From the NCBI GenBank assembly GCA_964007475.1, contig OZ023273.1, positions 121,753,812-121,817,811 of the forward strand: DNA of 64,000 nucleotides. The letters are read 5' to 3'. Made by a program: the position numbers and the translations under genes. Shown piece by piece: positions 34,959-48,950 of the stretch; the first letter of the stretch is position 1, and every line of letters begins with the position of its first letter. The DNA is from Hybos culiciformis (taxonomy: Eukaryota > Arthropoda > Insecta > Diptera > Hybotidae). The notes beneath the pieces were generated by a model, which saw only the letters and a program-made list of their open reading frames with translations, made no database searches and had not been told where the DNA came from.

Positions 34959-37900
34959 TGTAAATAAAAAAAACGAGCCATTGTTACATTCTTTTCTTTT
35001 TTAAACAGGGATAAATATTAATATATGAAATATTAAAATTTTGAAGAAGAGACGATTTTTTTTATGAGACATTATAATAATGAACTAAGTAAAAATAATA
35101 ATATGTAAAAAAATTATACATCTGGAGTTTCATTTTTAACTTTTAAATTGTTCTAAATATTTTATGAGTTGTCAAAATCTTATGCATAATTGTGATATTC
35201 CTTTTATTTGAATTATAAAATATTAGTTTGCTTTCAATAACGTTTAGTGCTTAAAAATAGGGAAATTGTTTTTTTTAAATTTTTTTTTAAAAAATGTAGG
35301 TTTGCTTCTAAAACTTAATTTAATTCCATGTTAAAAAATTTTGACACATACAAATATTTTGTTAAATTCCTACATATAATGGAGGGCGAAATATACAAAA
35401 AAAATCGTAAAATTATATTCGAAAGTGATTGTTATTAGTTTTTTAGATATATCTACTATTCATGTCAATAAAAGTAACATCATTTGTAAAATTTATATAC
35501 TATTTTATGTCTACATATATATAATGCAAAAAATTATAGAGAAAAATAATAAAGTAAAATTTTCACATATATTGTTCCGATTTCTATATAGTCTATTTAA
35601 CCGAATATGTCAAATTCATAAAACATATTTCACTTTATACTAATAAAAGTCCTGGATTAAAAAATAAGGTATTTACATTTTAAAAAACACATTCGTAATA
35701 AAAATGCATGCATTATTAAAATTAAACTCTTCTTTAAACAATATTTTAGCAAATAATATAAAAATCTTAATGTTTAATAGGAGTTTGAATATTTTTCCAC
35801 ATTAGACTGGAAAATAAGATTATTTTTCTATATAAAAAAATTATCCGCGGAAATTTTATGTCCGTCACGTCAATTTTGTTAAACACATTTAAAGTATAAT
35901 AAAAATAACTATAAAAAATTTAATTATTTTAATCTTTTAACAGGTCATCTGCCTTATAATATTTTATAAACATATAAAAATAAATTACTGGTTAATATCT
36001 CAACATTAAGATCTACTTATTAATAAATGTACAATGTTGAATAAATTTATCATTAAATTTTATTCTTCGTCTGCAAAAGAGGAAGTATTAATCCGGAAAA
36101 TGAACATAAATAAGAGTACATAATGTCAATAACACATATTTAATACATATATTTTACTTAATTAATTACAATGAGTTATAATTATAAAATAAGTCATTAA
36201 CAGATATAGATAAATTTTTAAACTAGTTCGTTGATCGTCATGATGTATGGTATTGTCTTTATCCTCCGATATTTTCGTGAGAAATAAATAACTTACAAAT
36301 TCATAACTAAATGTACCGAAATTACAATTTAAACTTTGAACAAAATTTGCAGAATTATTTTACAGGACGAATATGTCGTCAAGATGGAGAAGAAAGAAAA
36401 AATAATATAGTACATTGTAACATGTAAATATTGTTAATTTTAAAAGCCTGGCTTCTAATAAATTTCCAAAATACCCATTTCAAATGTTCCTTTTTGTATA
36501 TTCAAACTTCCACAATAATCGTAAAACATTATTGAGTCTATTTGTAAAACGTTTTACAAAAAAAGTACACAAAGTTTACATAAACTTAATAAGAATGTTC
36601 AGTGGAAAATCCAATTATTCACAATAAATTATGCATTATTAAAATGATGGTTCATAAATGAATATTAAAACTGTTAACTTAATTATATCTGTATATAATA
36701 GTCTAGAAATTATATTAAATATATATTTGTACCTGTGTAGTTAATTTTTTATAACTTTGATAAATAATACATAATTAGTTATTCGTGTGAAAATGTTTTT
36801 TTTTTTTTATTTTCAAAAATAAAACTATTAATTTAAACTATTTAGAGTGCATTAGGAAGGAGTGTTTAATTTATTGATTCGATGTTTTAAAAAAATACTA
36901 ATAATTTATTGAAAGATATGAAAAATTTCTTTCTCGTGCTTCATTATTAAATTCTCCCTTTTAATCTAAAAAAAAAAATCATATAAATCTCTTTACATAA
37001 ATAACTATAAACCAAAAAATATAGAAAATATATTTTATTATAGGTACATTTTATAATGGAAGTGAATTTTTCATTTGAAGCGCGTAATTTCGCCTGCATA
37101 TTTTCAGCTACTGTTGAACTTTACCAGATTTAAAACAATTTCGAAAAAAATTTCTATTTTCTTAACACAATGTGAAAATATGAAATTGCATATTTTCAAA
37201 ATATTATTATGAGTATTTTATTGAGTTTTATTACAATTTGGAAAAAAAATTGTACAAGTTGTCAAGTTATTTTATTTTATTTAAACCCTACTTTACAAAT
37301 AATATACTAATTATTCAGGATCAGATTATATTTCCTCCACTGCGTTGGTTTCTTCTTGATTTCAAATGTCGTCTTATTTTATTGAATTTTGACAACCGAG
37401 TTTTTAACTAACTGCATTTTTTAGTGCATCATTTAGACTATGTACAGAGTTCATAACAACTCTGCTCCCTATATTATCTAACACTAATAAATTTTGATAT
37501 TATATCGAAGACAACTTTCTATACAATTGCTTTATGTTTAATTTGATTTATTTCTTGCATTTGATTGAAATATTTCTTTTTAAATGTACATTACATGGTT
37601 GGACTGTTATACATAGAAATATCTATTATATATGTATAGATACACAAAAATATAACTTATTATTCCTTCTGGTTATTTTTTATACTAATTTCCTTATCTC
37701 TATTTAAAAGTAAGCAACATGAATTTTAGCTTTTAACTGGACAGATAATAAGCGATTATAAATACAGTACAACGAACATTTTATAAGACGAAAAAAAATT
37801 TTAAATTAATCATTTTCTATACTAAGTAGCCCCAATTCATAAATATTGATTAAGTTTTATCATGAACATCTACTAAAAGGCAAATATATTCTAATGATTA

Positions 37901-39842
37901 AAATTTTTATTATTTTTTATATTGAATAGAACAATATGAACAATTTGGTGTCCTTGTAAAAAATTAGGCCTAATGGGAACTCAACTAATGTAGAGTTTCA
38001 CTATACAAAATATCAAAATATCGAATGTAACAGTTGTTTAGTTTTTAAATTAATTTGAATTCAAATATCTTGGTTAAGAAAGATCCGCTACATTTAAAAA
38101 AAAAATATACTAAACCAGAATAATATAGAAATTATTGAAATATTTTAAAATTCATTAAATGAATCTTGAGTTTAAGAAATCTTGATTATATTTATTGAAG
38201 CTGAATTTAAAACTGACAGGTTATAATTATTAATTATTATTCAACAGATTTTCTTGCAACATTTTTTTTTAATTAAATTTTATATTTATTCTGAAAACCA
38301 TTTTTAAAAATTTTGATAATCTAAAGAAAAAAAATTCCTTGTACCAAACATATAACAACAAATAGAGGTTTTATATGTAGCTCTAGGAGTGTCGAATGTT
38401 TCGAACGAAAAGAGATTTCATATCCATATTCTCGAAATTTTTTTCATCAGAAGATTTCCCACGAAAAAATACCATTTTTAAAAATATAAAACTTTTTATA
38501 AGTTCATAAGAAAATAATCATAGTTTTACTTTTGAATATTTCGAAAAATTCTGAATGTATGTTCTTTTCTACTTAAAAAGAGTTTATTGTAAGTTCAGAG
38601 GACAAACGGATAATCAAAATACGTTTAAATTAGTCTATTTAGTTTATAAAACGAATCTGGAAGTAATATTAACTTACGAATAATAATAATAAGAATAATA
38701 ATAGTTTATGTCTGATCTTCGTTCATTATACATGATCTATGTGGTCCCGATAAGTTTCTATCTTAAACTTAATGGAATGCGTTTTAAAACTTTGCACAAA
38801 AACGCATGTATAGAAAAAGCCATACTTATCTTAGAAAATTGCAATGCAATAAATGGTTTATATATCAAAAGAAAATTGAAAAATTGTTAATTTTTGTAAT
38901 ACAAATCTATAATAGACTTCGAAAATTTTAGTTTGCACGAAATGATTTTCACAGTATTTTAGATTAGAAACATGAAAGAATTGAAAAATAATCATTAATA
39001 TTTTGATTAATTGAAAAAATTATAAGTTGGTTACGTATACATTATTAAATGGTTATTACTGAAAAAAAAAAAAAAAATAAAAATATTATTTCAAACCGAT
39101 ATTACATATATCTTAAAGAATGAATATTAACATTTCAAAATTTTTTTAACTACCGATCTGTTGTTTGCTTTTTTGTTGGTTTTTAATTTCATAGATTAAA
39201 AAGATGCAAATTGAAATAAAAAATCAATCGTGAATAAAAGACCTGGTTTTTTTTCTCAATAGAAAGTGTATAATTTGAAAAAAAAAAAAAAAACATTTAA
39301 ATTTTATTTTTAAACTAATTACTTTTGGAATGTATGTAATTCTCAATTTTAAATCTCTATAATCTGTCTTTAGGGCAAAAAGTGATAATTTAAGTATCAA
39401 ATTTAATTACAGAAAAAATTATAAATTGAACAACTTGTTTTACACCGGTAAGCAAATTGATATAAATGTTGAAGAAAAATGCAGGCTCTGAATTTTAATA
39501 GTTTTGAGATATTTAATACTTTATATTGTGATTAGTTTCGGATTCGATACGTTTGATTGGATATGGGTTTTGTCTTTATAGAATTCATATAAATAAAATA
39601 TACTTGATAATTATATTAATAAATCTTTGCGGATCGGTAATTAGCCCTTCAGAAGCGAGTTAGTATGAAGGGTTTAATTAGTTAAATTAGCTTAAAAGCA
39701 CAACTGCGTTATTTAAACTCAAACTTAGTAAATATTTTAATTTTCATGAACATTTTTATCTTGACTTAATTTTTTGATGAACCGATATGGCATCTAAAAC
39801 TGAAACACTACGATTTTATTATATTTTTTATAAAAAACTAAT
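34959..39842. other. AT-rich non-coding stretch
   Basis: No supported gene, RNA or element ends. Short frames here are K/N/I/F-rich and lack homology signals. Confidence 0.6.
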
Positions 39843-39848
39843 TTATTG
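39843..39848 (-). terminator. Candidate poly(A) signal of the secreted-protein gene
   Basis: AATAAA on the minus strand, about 160 bp after the stop codon at 40006. Confidence 0.35.
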
Positions 39849-40005
39849 AATCTATCTAAAACTAAATGATTTACAAATTTATAATGAATTAATAAAAATT
39901 GTACAAGTTAAGCATAAGATATATTTTACAATAATTTACAAATAAAAAAATTAATTCGAAAAAATGCGGTAACTTTTTTTTTAGGTTACATATTTAACTA
40001 AAATG

Positions 40006-40644
40006 TTAATTATTGAAACCATGGCCGAAATGTAACGGCCCTGGTGGTGTTATTCCTTTCCGAGTTTTAGCATCAATAATTGCTCGGTTTGCATCGTGAC
40101 CACTTGTGTATCCAAGTGATCCAGAACCAAGATAAGCAGCTCCATTATTTAAACGAATATATCCCAATCCCCCGGATCCTAGAGCTACTGGACCATGATT
40201 TCTTGTTACTGGCTGGAAAGAGAATTTAGATCCAAAGTTGAAAAGAGCATCATTGCTTTGACTTGATAGTTTTGACAAAAAACTGTCCAAAATTAAAGGT
40301 GAAGGACCCAAAAAACTTTCTGGATGTTGTAAGTCACCAATAATTCTTTCCATTACTTCATATTGTTTCAAAATACGCCCATCTTCTGCATAATAAATAT
40401 GATCATCTGGGTGTAAGAAGTTATCCAAGTAGGATGGAGGAATGTTGAAGTGAATGTGTGGAGCAAATGATGGTGTTGGTGTGGGAGAAAATTCACTAAA
40501 ATGCGAAGAAATGGACGGCAAGAATGCAAACTCTGGTCGCTTATAAACATAACCGCCGCTACCAGGATTTGGAGATGGCACTAATATACCTATGGCAAAT
40601 TTGATGCAAAATAACAATAGGAAGAAATATAGCAATCTGATCAT
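40006..40644 (-). CDS. Small secreted protein with GSG-L-G-Y repeats, unknown function
   Basis: 212 residues on the minus strand. I start at MIRLLYFFLLLFCIKFAIG, a clear signal peptide of about 19 residues, and not at the ATG eight codons upstream. A splice acceptor (poly-T then GCAG) ends at 40648, directly before GCCATG, so the upstream ATG lies in an intron. The mature chain has no cysteine. It is proline/serine-rich at the start (SPTPTPSF), has an acidic-aromatic middle (HPDDHIYYAEDGRILKQYE), and carries a repeated motif near the C-terminus: LGSGGLGYIRL at 155-165 and LGSGSLGYTSG at 172-182. It ends in a Gly/His-rich tail. I do not recognise the family; an insect-specific extracellular or cuticle-associated protein is a guess. 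The 5' UTR exon was not found with certainty. Confidence 0.85.
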   Translation of the reverse strand: MIRLLYFFLLLFCIKFAIGILVPSPNPGSGGYVYKRPEFAFLPSISSHFSEFSPTPTPSFAPHIHFNIPPSYLDNFLHPDDHIYYAEDGRILKQYEVMERIIGDLQHPESFLGPSPLILDSFLSKLSSQSNDALFNFGSKFSFQPVTRNHGPVALGSGGLGYIRLNNGAAYLGSGSLGYTSGHDANRAIIDAKTRKGITPPGPLHFGHGFNN

Positions 40645-40647
40645 GGC
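40645..40647 (-). other. Splice junction setting the start of the secreted-protein exon
   Basis: On the minus strand eight T bases and GCAG precede GCC-ATG. This places the intron boundary three bases before the start codon and implies a separate upstream 5' UTR exon. Confidence 0.65.
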
Positions 40648-40869
40648 CTGCAAAAAAAAGGAATACATTATGATAAGAATTTAAACATTATTTATGTAAT
40701 TCATAGTATCATGAATATTGTCATTTTATAGTAATGAAAGTTTGAAATTCATCTTAGATTTGAATAAATACATATTTGCCAAAAATAAAAGCATTTATGT
40801 TGAATTAAAGAAAAAAAATTTTAAAATACATTAACTACACGAAATTTTAATTCAAGATTGAAGCAACCT

Positions 40870-40947
40870 TCATTTAGTTTCTGGATTTACAAATTTGTGC
40901 TTAAAATAATTGTTTTCTTCAAGTTCCTCTAAAGTTATTCCTTGAAT
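40870..40947 (-). CDS. Tentative last exon of an unidentified gene
   Basis: On the minus strand an acceptor TTTTTAATACAG is followed by 25 codons and a stop, reading IQGITLEELEENNYFKHKF then VNPETK. The composition is strongly protein-like for this AT-rich DNA. The exon is phase 0 at its start. It ends before the secreted-protein gene on the same strand, so it would be the 3' end of a separate upstream gene. I do not recognise the protein. Confidence 0.4.
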   Translation of the reverse strand: MQGITLEELEENNYFKHKFVNPETK

Positions 40948-42684
40948 CTGTATTAAAAATAACTTTTTTTTTAATCTAAATTTAGTTTAACTAATTTTCC
41001 ATTTAGAATAATTTTCATCATTGTATAAATTTAATGCTTCAGAGCTAACATTATTTTGAAGGTAAATAAATATACGATCAAATCTTTAATACTAATTAAT
41101 ATCATTTTATTAAAACCTTGTATTTTTTATAGTCATAGCTACGTACATCTAATAAAAATATATGTACAATAAAAACCTAGCTTTCATGCAATGAATTGTT
41201 CTCGCTCATAATTAAATTTCGTATAAATCAAAATTATAATGTATGATATTAAGTCGAAATCGAAAAGTGAATGGGATTTATTATATTTTAGAACATTAAA
41301 CTGTACATAATACATAATGTTGTCTTAATAATTTACATTTAATTCTTTTCGAAAAAAAAATTTAATTCAATTTTTCTTATCCAATTATGAAATCAAATTT
41401 CTAATGTATCTAATGTAATTCACTCATTACAAATCTAATAAATTCCAATCTTGGATAAAAAACCATGTAGATATATTTATTTATTTTTATTGTATTTTAA
41501 TTCAATAAAAATTGTAATAAACTTTTATAGATTTTCATGAATAAACACAACATAAAATCATTAAAATGTTAAAAGTTATGTTTAACTCATTACTTATTTT
41601 TAAACAAAATAAAACTATGTTTATTATACTCTTAACTTGATCTATTTTAAAAAAGACATTAATTTTATTGACCTGCAAAAACTTTAAATCTTAGTTAGCT
41701 TTAGTGTTTCTACATAATTACATTTACATTTTATGCCCCTGGGATTGAATAAATGACCAACTCCGCTTGAATTGAATATTAAGAAAAATAAATTAGTTCT
41801 AAAAAATACTTCTCTAAGTTAGAAAATTATGTTAAGTTCAGACTTTTTGGTATCTAAGTGACTTGACTATAAGTATATAAAAAAAGAACCAGATTTTTGG
41901 CAAACTTTGTTTTAAACTTTAAAGAATAATTTACAGCGCTTAGGATTAAAGTATCTTAATTCAGACTTATTTCCACGGATTTGGACATAAATTGTTCAAT
42001 AATCCGGTTTTAAAAAATTTTTACTCATACTTTAGAGTATGATTGTATATTCAATCTTAAAAAATCTTTATCCGCTTTCAAATATTCAATAAGTACTTAC
42101 ACCTTATTTTCAAAAATAATTTTAAATTGTACAATTCTTTAACTTCTTAAGAAAGCACAAATTGCGTTGAAATTATTATTCGAGCTTTGAAGTTCAATAT
42201 GGGTTTTATGTTATTTCTACATGAACATTTCCATTGTAACTATTTTTCTTTCATTTTTGCTTTGACTACACATGAACGTTGCATATAAATCTCATGTGAA
42301 TTAAAAGGCAAAAAAAAAAAATAAAGATATTTAATAAAATAAAATCAATTACAATTTGCTTACATAAAAAAATAAATAAATAAAAATAAATACTAAATGC
42401 GATATAAATTTTTCTTGAATACAGAGAGCTTCTGAATTTAACAGACTTATTTTTATTACGTACAAAAATATCTACAACATTTATATATAGATTTTTTCTT
42501 GTCTGTAAATTTTAAGAGTTCAATTGTTTATTGCACAGAAATATTAATAAATTGTTAAACGCTTAAGCTCGTGCTGGCGGTACGTAAAAGTCATTACAAT
42601 TTATTATCTATCTATGTATATATTTTAATATTATTTAAAAAAAAAACTATTCACGTGTACATAGAATAATGAATTACTACTTAC
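40948..42684. other. Possible intron of the tentative minus-strand gene
   Basis: No exon is firmly identified between the two tentative exons. An open minus-strand stretch near 41690-41790 and an acceptor-donor pair ending at a GTAAGT near 42110 were considered but not accepted. Confidence 0.3.
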
Positions 42685-42727
42685 GTGTATATAGACGCCG
42701 AATGATGGATTTGTGAATAAGAAACAT
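42685..42727 (-). CDS. Tentative first coding exon, mitochondrial-presequence-like
   Basis: The minus-strand ATG at 42727 begins MFLIHKSIIRRLYT and meets a perfect GTAAGT donor at 42684. The peptide has alternating hydrophobic and basic residues without acids, like a mitochondrial targeting sequence. It does not join in phase directly to the exon at 40870-40947, so either a middle exon is missing or the two are unrelated. It could also be a 5' UTR exon of the 212-residue secreted protein. Confidence 0.2.
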
Positions 42728-45700
42728 GTAAAAGCGTAATTTATAATAATTCAATTATCATATAAATAAAATATAATAATGTAATAATAGGTAAAAGATA
42801 ACATAATGAATTTAGGTAATAACCCTTAATAAGATTATTAACTATTAATTTTAAAATTAATCATTGAAACTATTATAATTAATGTCTTTTTTTTATCGCA
42901 TACAATGTTTAAGTATTTTTAAAGTGCTAGAATTACAAGATTACGGAATGAGGAATTGTCGTTAAAGTTAAGCCCACGAGCATAGTTTTTAGTACTAACA
43001 TAATTAATGTTATTTCAAAAATACTTAAAATATTTATTGTTAAGTATACTAAATTTATATTTTCCTTTTTAATGCACTTTCAATAATTTGAAATGAGAAA
43101 AAAATAATGTTATTTATCTGTACGTTTTACTTATGATAAAGACAAAGTGTCTTCACAAAAATTCAATTTTAAAGTTTTTTGTTGTTTGACAAAGTGTACA
43201 TCGAAGGATATTATTAGATTTAAAACCAAAAGAACTTCTGTATGTACTGAAAAAGAAAAATTAAATAATTATCTCTAATATAAACATCATCTGAAAAATT
43301 ATTGAAATCGTGATAATAATTTTTTTTCAATTTTTTTAGTATAATGCCAATAATATTACCTATATATTCAAATTATATTCACGCATTAAAAACGTAGTAT
43401 TTCCATAAATTTAAATGTAGTGTTATGAAATCCTACAATATAGGTATCTATTTGTTCTATATGAACAAATATTTTTTATTAAATACAATTTTACTACAAA
43501 ATATACCAAGAAAATAAACCTGTTGTACCCAAATATGAATCAAAATTTGATAAAATAAAATATAACTATTAAAAAAGCGTGATTATATTGATTTTTATCT
43601 CATTAAAACTGTCATTTAGAAAGATATACATATATAAAAAACCATATAATATTCATTTTTAATGTATTCGAAAATTATTTCAACTTCTGAATATTTAACT
43701 ACACTCATTTAAATATCAAATTGTAAAAATCATTTTTTAAATATAAAATATACATTCAATTAACATCACGATCACCATTATACCCATAATGATTTAATTA
43801 AGTTATTTAAATATATAGTAAACACTTTATTTAGACCCACACATTTTATGTTATCAGTCAGTCAATCTGTCTGTCCACATAGTTTTATTTCTTATTGTTA
43901 TTTTTTTTTTTTTATTAAATATTATTTTAACAAACCGCATTAATATTTCAAGCTTGAGTGAACTTTCATTTTTTTTTCATTAAAGAGTATAGAGTGTATG
44001 CAGACTAGATTTGGACATAATATCTTGATTCATTCATTAATTTTCTGTTTGTTTAAATTTTAATTCATGTTAATTTTCTGTAAAGTGTTAAACTTTATAG
44101 TTAGATATAAATTTAGATTTGGTTAATATTGTTAAAATATATGATTGAATATGTTAACAGTGTTAAAATATCATATATTTTTAATCATTTTTTGGAAAAT
44201 ATTAATTCAATAATATAAATTATAAGTGAAACATTCTTTTTTTTTTACAATACAGGTTGGTTCAGTTAGTAAATAAAATCATAATAATTTGGTTTGTTGT
44301 TTGTTTTTTATTTTCTTATAGAAATAATTAGAACAAAAATAAACAATTTAAAAAATGTTGAGTACGAGTACTATATAAAAACTGCATAAAAACAATTTCT
44401 ATATATGGAAATTGTTTTTTTTTCCTTAAGTGAAGCAAACACTTTCTGAACACTATATTTGAAGATTTGGCACTATTTAATATGGGGATTAAGATTAAAG
44501 TCCAAAGTAATGGGCGAAACCGAAAAGAAATAATAAAAATCCAAAATTTTTTTAGTATATATAGATTTTTTCAACATTAAGTGAAATAAAGAAGTTTAGA
44601 CTTCCTGAACACTAATAAATATTTCCAAATTGGTCATATGTATATGTTTTAATTTTAATTAAATTTTTTTGAGCATTCAATATTTTCGATTTTCATCGGT
44701 CATATAATTTTTATTGAGTTATTTAGAGTTTTTAAATATTTTTATAAATTAAAAGCGATTTTTATAGAATAACGAGAATTTTTATAACTTTTTCTGAGTA
44801 AAAAAACTTAAATATAGGTACTAATTTTGTCAAACCGAAAATATGTATATAACTCAAAAATATGAAAGTTTTTTTTAATCTAATTCAATTTCAAGTTCCA
44901 ACAAAATAAATCAATTTATGATGTATAATTAACAGCTAGTGAAAGTGGGTTACTTTGAATTAAAATATTTCTAGTGTAATATGATATTTTTGCTTCAATC
45001 GATCGAAAAACATATAATTCATCTGCAAAAGTCATAATGATTTAAATTAATTTAAAACATATATGTAAGAATTTCCACTTGAAAGTGTGTGTTTACAACT
45101 TAACTTTAACTCTACTATCTTATTATAAAAAGACTGGCCTTTCAAGTCACTGGTTTAATTCATCATATACAAAAAATAAATTAATAATCAAACATCACAA
45201 AACAAACTTATATAAAACAATTTTAATTAATTTATTTTAAGATGACCATTCCAATTTCAGTTAAAAAAATATGTTAAATAAAAGAAGAAGGTGAAAATTT
45301 TATAACATAAGCACAGTTAAAAAATTTTGAGTGATTATTATCTTTGAGTAAATTGCATCTTTTCTTAATATTAATTCCAATGGAAACACATAAACCAGTA
45401 TTGTTAAACTGGATCTCTTTGCAAAGAAAATATGCAACAATTTTTCAATTTCAAGGTCAGTAAATGTGATTTATACAAATTTTTTTATTAAATCGGATTC
45501 AATATAAGGAAGAATTAAGTTATACATATAATAACTTTAGATTTTTCATTTAATAAAGCGCAATAAAATATTTTTTTAATACGGTTTCCTTTTAATACAT
45601 TTATTGGAAAATTAATGACTTACAGTTAGTATTTAATTTTTTGTCAATTGATTACTTACATCAATATGAAAAGAAATGAAAACCGTAATTATTTATAATA

Positions 45701-46359
45701 CAAGATATATTTTGAAGAGTTTATCGAATTCAAAATATTTGGGGGAACATAATTGAATTTGGATTCATTTATGTTTTGCGGCACAATATAACAATCCAGA
45801 CCAATGAATTAACAAAACACTAATCTGTTAAAATGCATTTTTTCATATCATACAATCCTATATTTATGCATGCATTAATAGGATGTAAGGCATTTAAATT
45901 TCAATGCAAAATAATAAAAACAGAATTAAAAATAACAATTTAGAAGATAAATTATGTTTCTCCTGTTTTGTTAAAAAACCAAAATAGTTTTGAATTTTTG
46001 CAATGGTATTATTATTTCAAATTGGAGAAGTCGAGAAATGTTGTAAACATTGTTTTATATGTATAAGCTCTCTTAATTTTTTTTTTCAAGGATTGAATTG
46101 GATGAGATAAACTTATTTTGGCATTTCATAATAATATTCAGTGAGGTAATACGTCAGAAATTACAAAATATTCCATTAAAGTTTAATAATTTAAAATCAT
46201 TTATGCTGAATATACTAAGTAAATTTAACTGTAAATAATCAACTAATTATATGTATATTTGTAATAAAGGCTTACTTTTTAAATTAACCTTCAATTATTT
46301 TATTTTTCACTGCACCTATTTTTTATTTTGTTTTGGTTTTCTTTATGATTTTTGATTAG
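42728..46359. other. AT-rich non-coding stretch
   Basis: No supported gene, RNA or mobile-element ends. Confidence 0.6.
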
Positions 46360-46409
46360 GAACGACTCATCTAAAAGATTTTGAAAATTATGGAAGCGAC
46401 CGTCAGTTT
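46360..46409 (+). CDS. Tentative 50-nt internal exon of an unknown gene
   Basis: A pyrimidine-rich acceptor ending GATTAG and a consensus GTAAGTCT donor flank 50 bases that are clearly less AT-rich. One frame is open and reads TTHLKDFENYGSDRQF; the other two contain stops. Neighbouring exons were not found. It may belong to a gene with very long introns. Confidence 0.25.
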
Positions 46410-46411
46410 GT

Positions 46412-48915
46412 AAGTCTCACTTGTAAATAAATTATGCTAAACATTAAATTATGTTAACATTATTGTAGATATGATGTAAAGAACAATAAAAATCAAAGAA
46501 ATAAACTACTTAAGTATTTCAATATAAATTTGTTACAAATTTATGTTTGAACTCTGCAAGGTTATTATTTTATTTAAAATTATAAAGTAGATACTTATTA
46601 TATTTTGTTATTATTATGTATGTGAAATGTAAACTATTATTTTACATTATGTTTTAGAATTTAGTGATTTTGAGAATCTTCAATTTTTGTTAAGTTCATT
46701 TTAGGTAGATTTTTTTAAACTGATCGAAATGTTTGAATTGTTTTCTTCAGTAAATAACAAAGCGAGAATAGGTTTTATTTCAAACCTTTCTGTATTTCTA
46801 TAAATTTATTTATAAATACATACTTGTATTTTGTATGTATATATATATTTTAATAAATGTAACTTGTAAATTTTCTGGTTTACAATTTATAAATTTGAAA
46901 TAACAATTTTTATTACTATCTCTTAGTGTCATCAGGAAAAATATACCTAGTTTTATTTTGTGACACAGAAATTTAACTGAAATCTACCAAAATAGACTGT
47001 GAAAAATTCTGTATGTACCTACAAAAATTTATAAAAAATGAAATAAATTGGTTTTTGGGAGTTACTCATATCATTTTGTACAATCATTAATGAGGAAGTG
47101 AAATCACCTTTTTTTTAACGTTAATCCGATATATATAAAAGATGAATTTAAAGTAGATACACAATGGATGAGAAAATTATCGAAAACAATAATTATTATT
47201 TTCGGAAAAATTTTCTTTCATCTTTAAAAGTTATATATTTTCTTAAGAAATCACAATTTTGTAGGAGAAAGCTTATACGAACATGTATATGTTGTACATA
47301 AATTTATATGGATAATAAACCTAAATGTAATGCATAATATAATTAAAAAATATATTCGTGTTAATTTGAATTGTTTGTCAAAACTTTTTTCATTATGTTT
47401 TTTTTATTATTATTACTTATTTTATTAATATCAAATAAATGCATGTTTTTCTTATAAAAATAAATCAATTTAGCTATTACTTAATTCAAATTATAATTTT
47501 TAATTCTCATGAATTTGTTTTGAGAATTAAAATCTTTAAAAGGTAAAACTAGAAGCAGAAACATGTTATAAGATTTCATGATATAAAAAATTTTATTTTA
47601 TTTTATTTTTGAAGGTATAATTCATATTAAATTTAATGCAAAAACAAAAAACAAAAAACACAAAAAAATTAAGAATGAGACATTCGTGGATAAGATTTGT
47701 GGCACATATCAAGGCCCACATATTATATACACTGATAACTTTTTTACCTTTTGGTTATATAAAAATAATTGGAATATGACAAGGAATCATTTACAAAAGA
47801 ATAAATATATGTAAATTGTACATTACTTATTTTGTAAAAATAATTCTTACGTAAGTAAATATTTATTGTGTATTTAGTTATTGCGTATAAACATTGAAAT
47901 CTGCTCTGCTCATTGATGTGTAAAATTTGGAGCTACGTACAAAATTAAATAATCGTAATTTATTAAAAACTTAGGTCTAAAGACGCATCAAATTTACTCA
48001 AAAATTTCTTTCAGTATTTTAATATGTATAATTTTATTTATAAAGTAAATCAGGTAGAGCTATAATACTTTCTGTTGAAAATTTGACCAACAATATTACA
48101 AGTTCTAGTTTTGTTTTAAATATTGTAAATTGACTGACATTTCTTATAAATGCTTGTAATAAAGGATCATTCTTGCACTTCTAAATCAAATGTGTTATTA
48201 ATAGCTTCAGTCTAAATTCTATATTTTGCAATATCTCGTTACATGTAACAACAATAAGGAATAAATCATCCAAAATTATTCTCTTGGGAAAAATTTGAAA
48301 GTGGTAAAATTTAAAATTGTACATTGCTGAATATAATAAAATCAAATACTTTAGCTTCTAGCATTTAAAATTTTCTCAATTGGAAAATTTTTAGTATTAA
48401 GATACTTGCATTTCGATAAATATTATAATTTTCCTATTTTATAATATTTAAAATATGTATATAATACATACATTATGCATGCACTATATATAATATATAT
48501 TTATGTGTACCTATAACATTATAATATATATTTATTTTTTTTTTATGAAAATGTAATCATTATTACACAAAAATGGAAATTATCATGATCTGCTTATTTT
48601 ATAACTTAATAATAATGGTTTGAATTTCCACTATAATTTTGATGGTGTAATATCGTCAAGGAGTCAAAGTTTAAAAATTGTTTTTGCGAAAAACCTTAAT
48701 GAGATATTCCCTTGAGATATTTATTGAAGAGAAAATAATTTTTTTTTTCTTTAATATTGTTGACTTTAAAAATTATAGTGATTATTGAATTTCCATATTA
48801 AAATATATTTTTTTTATTTTTATAAAAACAAATATTTTGAATAATTTAATATTATTTAGTCTTTGTTTTTTGGACTGGTTTGTATTAAGCAAAATTAAAA
48901 GTTGATGTTATGAAT

Positions 48916-48950
<35 letters not shown>

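Noticed and set aside
40645..40668. Upstream ATG adding eight residues to the secreted protein
   Set aside because: It falls on the intron side of a strong acceptor and would put a hydrophobic-polar stub before an already complete signal peptide.
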